DNA from: Bryobacterales bacterium
GTDB taxonomy: Bacteria > Acidobacteriota > Terriglobia > Bryobacterales > UBA6623
DNA: 64,000 nucleotides
Reading direction: 5' to 3'
Assembly: GCA_028819215.1 (NCBI GenBank)
Contig: JAPPMG010000036.1
Location: 1-64,000 of the forward strand
A program made the translations under genes and the position numbers. Shown here in pieces: positions 50,418 to 57,249 of the stretch. The notes under the pieces were generated by a model. It made no database searches. It was not told the DNA's origin and saw only the letters and a program-made list of their open reading frames with translations. How positions within the stretch are numbered: the stretch's first letter is position 1; each line of letters begins with the position of its first letter.

Positions 50418-50456
50418 TTGACAGCAAGAAAAATGTGGCATCATGATGTAGTCATG
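50418..50456 (+). promoter_or_regulatory. vapBC promoter and candidate autoregulatory operator
   Basis: TTGACA at 50418-50423 is a perfect -35 box. A weak -10 (CATGAT, 50442-50447) follows with an 18-bp spacer. CATGA (50442-50446) and TCATG (50452-50456) form an inverted repeat with a 5-bp gap that covers the -10 region and the vapB start codon at 50454. Binding of the VapB ribbon-helix-helix domain there would shut off its own operon. The palindrome is seen; binding is inferred. Confidence 0.5.
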
Positions 50457-50747
50457 CGAACGACAGTTACATTAGTTCCCGAGGCCGAACTCCTGCTCCG
50501 GAACGCGATGAGACGCACGGGCGAGTCATTCAAGGAAGTCCTCAACCAAGCAATTCTCAAGGGACTTGCGAATGATTCCATTGAGCCGGACGATGAGCCA
50601 TTCGTTGTCGCATCGCGACCAATGGGGCTGCGCCCAGGTTACGACGCAGGTCGGCTAAATTCTCTAGCTGACGACTTGGAAGCGGATTCCTTTCTGGAAT
50701 TGACGAACGACCTCCTGAAACGGGCGGGCGGGCATGATCGTACCTGA
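50454..50747 (+). CDS. vapB: VapB-type ribbon-helix-helix antitoxin
   Basis: A 97-residue antitoxin starting at ATG 50454 (MRTTVTLVPEAELLLRNAMR). The first 45 residues have the ribbon-helix-helix pattern, a short strand RTTVTLV then two helices with SFKEVLNQAILKGL. The acidic, flexible C-terminus (SIEPDDEPFVVASRPMGLRP) is suited to wrap around the toxin. It overlaps the toxin gene by 14 bp and lies under a palindrome likely to be its operator. Upstream in-frame codons from 50418 lie inside the promoter and were excluded. Confidence 0.88.
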   Translation: MRTTVTLVPEAELLLRNAMRRTGESFKEVLNQAILKGLANDSIEPDDEPFVVASRPMGLRPGYDAGRLNSLADDLEADSFLELTNDLLKRAGGHDRT

Positions 50748-51168
50748 TGCGAATCTGCTGCTTTACGCATACGACTCCGAGAGTCGTTTTTCGGAACAGG
50801 CCCGTCAGTGGTGGTGCGAGTGTCTCAACGGCACGACACCCATTGGTCTGACGCACCCGGTAGTCTTTGCGTTCTTGAGAATCAGCACGATGGGTCGGGT
50901 CTTCCGGAATCCCCTTTCCCTACAAGAGGCCGCCGCAGAAGTTGCCTGTTGGTGCAAGCGTCGGGTTGTCGTAACCTTGCTTCCCGATCGAGGACACCAA
51001 GAGGCTGCGATAGAGTTACTGCGTGCCACCGGATCTGCTGGCGGCAACCTTGTAACGGATGCTCAGATCGCGGCGCTAGCCTTAGCGCACGGGGCCACAG
51101 TCCATACGGCGGACCAAGACTTCCGGCGCTTTCCGGGATTGCGGTGCGAGTTTCCCTTGGAATCGTGA
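50734..51168 (+). CDS. vapC: VapC-type PIN-domain ribonuclease toxin
   Basis: A 144-residue PIN-domain protein. Asp5 of MIVPDANLLLYAYDSESRF is the first metal ligand. Later acidic positions are in NLVTDAQIAALALAHG and VHTADQDFRRFPGL, and a Glu in the mid-helix region completes the site. VapC toxins cut tRNA or rRNA at single sites to halt growth. The start codon lies within the end of vapB, giving coupled translation. All catalytic positions look intact, so the pair is probably functional. Confidence 0.9.
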   Translation: MIVPDANLLLYAYDSESRFSEQARQWWCECLNGTTPIGLTHPVVFAFLRISTMGRVFRNPLSLQEAAAEVACWCKRRVVVTLLPDRGHQEAAIELLRATGSAGGNLVTDAQIAALALAHGATVHTADQDFRRFPGLRCEFPLES

Positions 51169-51291
51169 GAGATAGTCCGTAACCGATTCATTTTAAGAAA
51201 TTTTCCGTTCTCGTGCGCCCCCGCTCTACCCACACCTGGGCCAACAGGCCGACCGTAGCACCAATTGGCGGCCGAGTCGCCACGATGGGGT

Positions 51292-51741
51292 ATGCCTAGG
51301 TACGTCATCAGTTGCCCCGACACTCCCGGAGCGGATAGGCCGGAAGTTGGCGACGCCGAAGATATTAGACGCGCAAGGGGCGTCCTTGAACGAATGACTC
51401 TGGCGCTCGAAGATCTGTGCGTCGGGGAAGGCGATGTGAGGAGCAGACTGAATAACGCAGTGGCAAGTCACCTGCTCCAGCTAGGCGAAGAAGATTTCCC
51501 AGCTGGATTGGGATGTAAGTTCACGAAGATAATCCAACAATCAACGCAGTATGACGCAAGTGACTTGTATAGAGCGGGTTTGATTCCCTTGGAGGATCTG
51601 TCTCCAGACAGCCGATGGTATCGAGGTCGACTTCAGTCGACGATGAGAAGAATCCGCCGATCAACTGGTTCAAAGATTGCTCGCGACATTTGGAGCCTTC
51701 ATTGTGAAGTGGAGAGAATAGCTGAGAAACACAGTACGTAA
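51292..51741 (+). CDS. Unrecognised 149-residue protein
   Basis: ATG at 51292 (MPRYVISCPDTPGADRPEVG) begins a soluble, mostly helical protein: VGDAEDIRRARGVLERMTLA, CVGEGDVRSRLNNAVASHLL, GCKFTKIIQQSTQYDASDLY and a basic region RLQSTMRRIRRSTGSKIARD. No family is recognised. Codon use is more AT-rich than in neighbouring genes, as in vapBC, suggesting transfer. It lies between vapBC and an IS256-type element, in an accessory region. The frame could start earlier, at 51265, without changing the picture. Confidence that it is a gene is moderate. Confidence 0.6.
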   Translation: MPRYVISCPDTPGADRPEVGDAEDIRRARGVLERMTLALEDLCVGEGDVRSRLNNAVASHLLQLGEEDFPAGLGCKFTKIIQQSTQYDASDLYRAGLIPLEDLSPDSRWYRGRLQSTMRRIRRSTGSKIARDIWSLHCEVERIAEKHST

Positions 51742-51778
51742 CTTGCCCTGAATTATCGCTGGGGCTTTGTCCCCACCA

Positions 51779-51786
51779 GCCGCGCC
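51779..51786. repeat. Left target-site duplication of the IS
   Basis: GCCGCGCC, identical to 53117-53124 on the other side of the element. Removing the IS and one copy restores a longer minus-strand reading frame. Confidence 0.85.
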
Positions 51787-53116
51787 GGGACTGTCAGATA
51801 AACCGTGTAAGCAGCAGGGATGCCATTCGCTTCAATAACTCACTCGTTGTAAACGGTCCCCAAACAGGATGTCAAGCTGATTCAGCGCCCGACGCCACTG
51901 GATAGGGGCCGCCTTCCACTTCCTCTCAATGTTCCGGATGGCCAGGTACAGCAGCTTGGCGGCGGCCTGGTCGTTGGGGAAATGCCCCCGGGTCTTGACC
52001 GCCTTGCGCAAGCCCCGGTGCAGGTTCTCGATGGCGTTGGTCGTGTACAGCAGCCGCCGCACCTCCGGGTCGAACCCGAACATGGGGATGATCTCCTCCC
52101 AGTTCGCCCGCCAGCTGCGCACCACCGTGGGGTGGCTGCCGCCCCAGTCCCGCTCGAACTCGTCCAAGCGGTCGGCGGCCTGCTCGACGCTGCCGGCCTG
52201 GTAGATCGCCTTCATGTCGTTCGCCATGCGGCGACGGTCCTTCCAAGAGCACAGGTTGAGACCGTGCCGCATCAGGTGCACGATGCAAGTCTGTACCTGG
52301 GTCTCCGGGAAGACGCTGCGGATCGCATCCGGGAACCCTTTCAGGCCATCAATGACCGCGATCAGGATGTCGCACAGGCCGCGGCCGCGGAGCTCGTTCA
52401 TCACCCGCAGCCAGAACTTGGCGCCCTCGTTCTGCTCGATCCACAGCCCCAGCACCTCCTTGCTGCCATCGTTGCGGATGCCCAGGGCCAGGTGCACGGC
52501 CTTGTTGCGCACCGTGCCCTCGTCGCGGATCCGCACCCGGATGGCATCTAGAAAGACCACCGGGTAGACCGGGTCCAGGGGCCGCTTCTGCCAGTCTTGG
52601 AGTTCCTCGACGACCGCGTCGGTGACCCGGCTGATCAGTTCCGGCGAGACCGACACGCCGTAGATCTCCTCCAGATGGGAGCGGACGTCGCGCTGGCCCA
52701 GGCCCCTCGCGTACAGGGCGATGACTTGCTCGTCGAAGCCTGGCAGCCGGCTCTGGCGCTTCTTCACCAGCTGCGGTTCGAAGCTGCCGTTGCGGTCCCG
52801 CGGCACCTCCAGTTCCAGCTTGCTGCGGTCGGTGAGGACCGTCTTGCTGCCGTGGCCGTTGCGGCTGTTGCCGCTGCCCCGGCCAGCCGGGTCGTGCCGG
52901 TCATAGCCCAGATGGGCGGTCAGTTCCGCCTCCAAGGCACGTTCCATGACGGCCTTCTGCAGGTTCGCCAGCAGTCCTTCGCTGCCCAGCAGGTCCTCCG
53001 GCTTGTCGTAGCCCTCGAGCAGCTGCTCGAGCAGCTCTTCAGGTATCTGTTTCACAGGTGTGCCTCCTCTCTCGATTGCAGCACCTACCTACTTACACAG
53101 TTATTCGGACACTCCC
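51787..53116 (-). mobile_element. Complete IS256-family insertion sequence
   Basis: A 1330-bp element. The left end reads GGGACTGTCAGATAAACCGT and the complement of the right end reads GGGAGTGTCCGAATAACTGT; the imperfect terminal inverted repeats extend over about 25 bp to a shared GTGTAAG. Immediately outside, GCCGCGCC occurs at both 51779-51786 and 53117-53124, an 8-bp target duplication as expected for the family. One transposase gene fills the element. Intact ends and duplication indicate a fairly recent insertion that could still move. Confidence 0.9.
51832..53055 (-). CDS. IS256-family transposase
   Basis: A 407-residue DDE transposase of the Mutator class, of full family length. The N-terminal zinc-like segment GYDRHDPAGRGSGNSRNGHG and the KLELEVPRDRNGSFEPQLVK strand precede the catalytic core: VVFLDAIRVRIRDEG holds the first Asp, LIAVIDGLKGFPDAIRSVFP the second, and TNAIENLHRGLRKAVKTRGH the Glu. 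The motif QTCIVHLMRHGLNLCSWKDR with its C-x2-H is the usual insertion before the Glu. Start is GTG 53055, preceded by GGAGG. The frame is uninterrupted, so the enzyme should be active. Confidence 0.96.
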   Translation of the reverse strand: MKQIPEELLEQLLEGYDKPEDLLGSEGLLANLQKAVMERALEAELTAHLGYDRHDPAGRGSGNSRNGHGSKTVLTDRSKLELEVPRDRNGSFEPQLVKKRQSRLPGFDEQVIALYARGLGQRDVRSHLEEIYGVSVSPELISRVTDAVVEELQDWQKRPLDPVYPVVFLDAIRVRIRDEGTVRNKAVHLALGIRNDGSKEVLGLWIEQNEGAKFWLRVMNELRGRGLCDILIAVIDGLKGFPDAIRSVFPETQVQTCIVHLMRHGLNLCSWKDRRRMANDMKAIYQAGSVEQAADRLDEFERDWGGSHPTVVRSWRANWEEIIPMFGFDPEVRRLLYTTNAIENLHRGLRKAVKTRGHFPNDQAAAKLLYLAIRNIERKWKAAPIQWRRALNQLDILFGDRLQRVSY

Positions 53117-53324
53117 GCCGCGCCGCGTCCCACCGGTGCCAGCCGTCCACTGGTAGGAACCAGTCACAGTCCCCTTGGAAGCATTCCGAATGCTGACGCA
53201 TCGCTTCGTCGATTCTGAATTCAAGGATTGTGAAGTATGTCGATGGAAGCCCGCCTTGCTTCTGATCGAGGCCATCGATGGACGACTGGTGGGCACCGGC
53301 ATTTCCCACTGTCGCCACCCTCAA
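53117..53324 (-). pseudogene. Small reading frame cut by the IS insertion
   Basis: On the minus strand a frame from about 53324 reads GGLPSTYFTILEFRIDEAMR, then GDCDWFLPVDGWHRWDAAR before it enters the IS end and stops there. If the IS and one duplicated octamer are removed, it runs through the left flank as LVGTKPQR and stops at TAA near 51753. The original protein was about 75-80 residues. It reads like protein but has no family I know, and its start (TTG 53324 or a following GTG) is uncertain. Only the last few residues are changed by the insertion. Confidence 0.45.
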
Positions 53325-53394
53325 GCAGCGCCCTCACACGCAACTCTCTGCCAGCTCGTCAGAGCACGCAAAGCCGGTCAGGGTGTGCGTTCGG

Positions 53395-55179
53395 TCAGTC
53401 TCCTGCGCGACGCAAGAGCGCAACCCAGTCCTTACCCGCATCGCCTGGTGCCGGCCCGAGCTGAACAAGTCCGGGTCCGGACACGGCGGCACCATCGGCC
53501 AAAGGTCCACCATCGGCCGGATCGAACCAAGACACTTCGAATGCACCCTCGTTGCCTTCCAGATCTAGGCTTGCGCTGCCGCCAGACGGAATGTAGACGG
53601 CATAGATCTCTCCGGATTTGGCGAGCACGTAGGCTCCACCGCTCGGCGCGAGCTGATCGGCTGGAAGCATCTCGGTAAACGGCAGGTGCGCGTGGAAGAA
53701 CTCGAGCGCGTGGCGGGTCATCGACCAGATCTGAGATCGGGATCGGAAGTCCTCAAGATCGAGGTCATTGTGGGGATACATGTATCCGAAGTACCATTCG
53801 ATCCCCCAGCTTCCCGCCATGAGGGTCGCCCAGAGATGGTCGCGACGCTCGTCGTGCCGGGACTCGTCCTCCGAGTCGGGTGCCACGCCGTCCCGTCCCG
53901 TGCGCTGCTCGTCGAAGGACACCAGCCATGGCCGGCCGGCCTCGCGGGACCTGCGCATCCATTCGATGAGCGCCGTGTGGACAACCGGGTCCTCTCGGAT
54001 CTGCATCGATGCGCCTTCAAAATCCTCGAATCCGAGCAAGGGTGCGTAGTGCCTTTCGTGATGTTCGACAGTTGCGTGTGTGTGCATGACAACCGGATGG
54101 TCGTACGGATCCAGCTGGTGCAAAGCAGACGCGTGGGCCTTGCGCTGCTCGGTGGAATTCGTGTTTTCCTCCCCGAGGTTCCAGATCAGAGCGGGATGGT
54201 GGGCGAAACGGGAGACAAGTTCTCGGTAGTAGAGCTTGCGGTCAGGCCCTAGCTCGCCATCGTCGAGCAAGTGGTCGTTCTCCGTCTCCGCCGTGACAAC
54301 ATGCAGCAGGATTCCAAGCCGGTCGGCATGCGAGAACACAATCTCCCACTGATCGAGCTTGCTCACGTCGAATCGATCAAACGTCGCGGGGTCGATCCAC
54401 GGCCAAGTGTCGTCGCCGTCTCCAGTTACGTTCTGCGGCAGGAAATAGATCGAGTTCACACCCTGCGAAGCCAGATAATTGAGCGCCCCGATCAACCCCT
54501 TGCCCTTGCCATCCTGCCAAGAGGGATCGCCTTCGCGCCAGTCGCCCAGGTGCGGCTCGTAGCGGTGCAAGAATGCCTCGCGGCGCCCCGTCTCGGCATC
54601 GCGGTCGCGAGTCCCGTCGAAGTCTGCGTAGGCCAATAGGTTCTCCGGGCTGTCCGCGCCGCCCTTGAGGAAGTAGCTGGCGTCTCCGGCGAACCTCGCG
54701 TAGCGCTCTCCGACGTATTCGAGCCGTCCGCGAGAGCGGAAGTCAGGAGGCTGCTTGTCGGAGGCCGCAACTATGAACTCGCCCGTCGCTCCGTCGAATG
54801 CCGTCGGCTGGCCGGCCGTGTGGTCGTCGGAGAGCGCGACCCCTGGGCCTGTCCGAAACGATGCGCGATAGCGCCAGTTTCCTTCGGCGTTAGGTGCGAA
54901 CCGAACCAGCCACTTCGAGCCCGACTCAGCGGATGTCTCCGCGGACTGGCCATCGGCGGCGAAGAAGCCGGGCACGACTAGCTCTCCGCCAGGCCCAGTA
55001 AACGTCACATCTAAGCGATAGTCAGTGAAGGGATTCGGATCGCCTGTTTCTGATGCCTCGGGTCCGTCGAAGGCAAGCGTGACCGTGTGCCAGATCTGGA
55101 GCGCGCCCGAAACGTCTGCCCTTGGTCCTCCGCAACCCGCGAGGACGAGCACAAGACTGATTAGGATCCACGTTCGCAC
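53395..55179 (-). CDS. Glycoside-hydrolase-like lipoprotein with DUF5060-type domain
   Basis: A 594-residue lipoprotein (lipobox LVLAGC). The N-terminal beta-sandwich (QIWHTVTLAFDGPEASETGD; WLVRFAPNAEGNWRYRASFR) is a DUF5060-type module. The TIM-barrel part (GLIGALNYLASQGVNSIYFL; FDVSKLDQWEIVFSHADRLG; ALIWNLGEENTNSTEQRKAH) resembles DUF4038/GH140-like apiosidases, with a plausible acid Glu in LGEEN. The C-terminal region (SGGAYVLAKSGEIYAVYIPS, then SWFDPADGGP) matches the putative collagen-binding-like module that ends such enzymes. It would attack an exported polysaccharide substrate, not identified. It lies alone just beyond the IS. Confidence 0.85.
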   Translation of the reverse strand: MRTWILISLVLVLAGCGGPRADVSGALQIWHTVTLAFDGPEASETGDPNPFTDYRLDVTFTGPGGELVVPGFFAADGQSAETSAESGSKWLVRFAPNAEGNWRYRASFRTGPGVALSDDHTAGQPTAFDGATGEFIVAASDKQPPDFRSRGRLEYVGERYARFAGDASYFLKGGADSPENLLAYADFDGTRDRDAETGRREAFLHRYEPHLGDWREGDPSWQDGKGKGLIGALNYLASQGVNSIYFLPQNVTGDGDDTWPWIDPATFDRFDVSKLDQWEIVFSHADRLGILLHVVTAETENDHLLDDGELGPDRKLYYRELVSRFAHHPALIWNLGEENTNSTEQRKAHASALHQLDPYDHPVVMHTHATVEHHERHYAPLLGFEDFEGASMQIREDPVVHTALIEWMRRSREAGRPWLVSFDEQRTGRDGVAPDSEDESRHDERRDHLWATLMAGSWGIEWYFGYMYPHNDLDLEDFRSRSQIWSMTRHALEFFHAHLPFTEMLPADQLAPSGGAYVLAKSGEIYAVYIPSGGSASLDLEGNEGAFEVSWFDPADGGPLADGAAVSGPGLVQLGPAPGDAGKDWVALLRRAGD

Positions 55180-55264
55180 GCGTCGATTTTACCCGCAGTT
55201 AGGCGGGAAACCGCAGCCACGGGAAGCATGCCATTGAAATTGGTGCTTCGCCCCCGCTAGTTCT

Positions 55265-55453
55265 TCAGGCGGTGCCTCTATAGCCGGCTTTGGGGCATCT
55301 CGGCATTGTGCGTTCGATCCCTCCATCGGCTACGAGAAGCCGGATTACCTTGTTGAGTTGGCCGGATACGGTTGTTTGCCCCAGGCCTCTGGACAGATCC
55401 GCTTTCGACATTGCTCCATCCGCCAGTTGCCGAAGCACTCTCTCCTCCAGCGA
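55265..55453 (-). pseudogene. Winged-helix fragment of a lost protein
   Basis: On the minus strand, 62 codons read SLEERVLRQLADGAMSKADL, then QTTVSGQLNKVIRLLVADGG and IERTMP. This is the C-terminal winged helix found at the end of AlbA/RecG-like ATP-binding and Fic-type proteins, which usually finish PxKPxSRxQxYRLT. Here the ending has shifted frame (CPKAGYRGTA) and the frame upstream is Arg/Ser-rich and meaningless, so only the tail survives. It may mark deletion of a larger accessory gene. Confidence 0.5.
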
Positions 55454-55735
55454 CCCTGGCCGCCGCCCTAAGTCTCTCGAAGAGTCGTGGGCCGGATCGC
55501 CCGATTTCCGGGAAGCATCGCGGTGTGCTCGGGCCGTGGCCGGGGCTCTGTGGGCACTGTCGTCTCCACCGGTGCGATAGGGGACTGTGCGGGCACTCGA
55601 GCCTATTTGAGCCCCACAAGAAGAGAGTCCATGGGCGGCTGGTACCATGGTGTTTCTGCCCGGACTTCGGCGGCCCGGACGCCCGCATTCTCCGGGGCGT
55701 TCAACCCAGCCCCTCTGATCGAAGCCGCCCAAGCT

Positions 55736-57217
55736 ATGTTGAACGTCCGGACCAGCCAGAACGATCCGATTCGGATCAGCGCAGTCACTACCGGTGATGG
55801 CGTTGGCCGAATCGGCATCACCCTATGCCCCGGCAAGAAGGACCTTCGAGCGCGCAACGGGCCTGCGAAGCGTGACCTAGGACTGGATCTCGATGAGATT
55901 CAGCGTTGGGGAGCGACGGCAGTAATTAGCTTGATCACGGACGAGGAGATTGACTACTTGCAGGTGCGCGGGCTACGCGAGGCCGTTGAGGAGCGGCATA
56001 TGGAGTGGTGGCACCTGCCGATCCCTGACGTAAATCCGCCTGGATTCGACTTTGAGCGCGGATGGAGGATCGCTGGCGAAGCCATCCGCGACCGATTGCG
56101 CATGGGCTTTGACGTGCTCGTCCACTGCAAAGGCGGTTTGGGCCGCGCCGGCACGGTCGGATCGCGCCTGCTCGTTGAACTGGGAGAGAATCCAGACTCC
56201 GCGATCCGCAAGGTGCGGAAGGCACGGCCCGGTGCCGTTGAGACGCCCGGGCAGAAACGCCACATACAGCGGTGCGAACGTGCGGTGTCGCCAGCTCCAT
56301 CGACAGCTCAAGACGACATTCGGGATCGCGCGATGGGAGCCATGCTCGGACTTGCGGTGGGTGATGCTCTAGGGACAACGTTGGAATTCAAGCGGCGCGA
56401 CGAAGGATCTAGGCTCGTCGACATCACTGGGGGCGGGCCCTTCCAACTTCGGCCCGGTTGCTGGACTGACGACACGGCAATGGCACTAGCTCTCGCGGAC
56501 AGCTTGCTGGTGTCGGAGAGCCTTGACTGCCGTGATCTGATGGATCGATTCGTAGCATGGTGGCGCAACGGGGAGTACTCGTGCACGGGCCGCTGCTTCG
56601 ACATTGGGATCACGACGCGGAATGCGCTTGAGCGCTACCTTGACGCAGGGGACCCCCTCGCCGGTTCGACGGACCCGAAGACTGCGGGGAACGGCTCGCT
56701 GATGCGGCTCGCCCCGGTTGCCCTGCGCTTCTGGAACGACCGCGACAGACTTGACCACGCCGCTGCCCAACAGTCTCGCACCACACATGCGGCCGACGAA
56801 GCGGTGGATGGCTGCCGCGCGTTCGCCGCGCTGCTTGCAGATGCGATTTCCGGCAGACCCCGGCAAGACGTCCTCGCTCCCAGATCGTTCGATGGCGCTC
56901 CAGCCATAGCTGAGATCGTCGGCGGCAGCTGGCGCGGCTGCGCAAGGAGGGATATTCGGTCCAGCGGCTATGTCGTACACACGCTCGAGGCCGCTATGTG
57001 GTCCGTTGCGCGCACCGCCAACTTTCGCAACGCCGTCCTGCTGGCAGCCAACTTGGCCGACGACGCCGATACGGTGGCGGCGGTGACGGGCCAATTGGCC
57101 GGCGCCGTCTACGGGCTGTCCGGCATTCCTACGGACTGGCTGGAGCGGATCGCCTGGAAGGGCCGGCTCCTCGACGTGGCGAAACGGCTGGCAGATCCGT
57201 TGCCAAGCGTCGCGTGA
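55736..57217 (+). CDS. Fusion of CDKN3-type protein phosphatase and ADP-ribosylglycohydrolase
   Basis: A 493-residue two-domain protein. Residues 1-180 form a dual-specificity/tyrosine phosphatase: RIGITLCPGKKD, WGATAVISLITDEEIDYLQV and the P-loop HCKGGLGRAGTVGSRLLVE with nucleophile Cys131 and Arg137. From about residue 195 an ARH/DraG-type glycohydrolase follows: RAMGAMLGLAVGDALGTTLE, CWTDDTAMALALAD with metal Thr-Asp-Asp, NGSLMRLAPVAL, and ADDADTVAAVTGQLAGAVYG with the second Asp cluster. All catalytic positions look intact. Start is ATG 55736. One product may remove both phosphate and ADP-ribose marks, or act on a phosphorylated ADP-ribose compound; the substrate is unknown. Neighbours give no clue. 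It is cytosolic. Confidence 0.9.
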   Translation: MLNVRTSQNDPIRISAVTTGDGVGRIGITLCPGKKDLRARNGPAKRDLGLDLDEIQRWGATAVISLITDEEIDYLQVRGLREAVEERHMEWWHLPIPDVNPPGFDFERGWRIAGEAIRDRLRMGFDVLVHCKGGLGRAGTVGSRLLVELGENPDSAIRKVRKARPGAVETPGQKRHIQRCERAVSPAPSTAQDDIRDRAMGAMLGLAVGDALGTTLEFKRRDEGSRLVDITGGGPFQLRPGCWTDDTAMALALADSLLVSESLDCRDLMDRFVAWWRNGEYSCTGRCFDIGITTRNALERYLDAGDPLAGSTDPKTAGNGSLMRLAPVALRFWNDRDRLDHAAAQQSRTTHAADEAVDGCRAFAALLADAISGRPRQDVLAPRSFDGAPAIAEIVGGSWRGCARRDIRSSGYVVHTLEAAMWSVARTANFRNAVLLAANLADDADTVAAVTGQLAGAVYGLSGIPTDWLERIAWKGRLLDVAKRLADPLPSVA

Positions 57218-57249
57218 GCGTGGCCTCGAATGGGCGGAGCGATCGCCGA

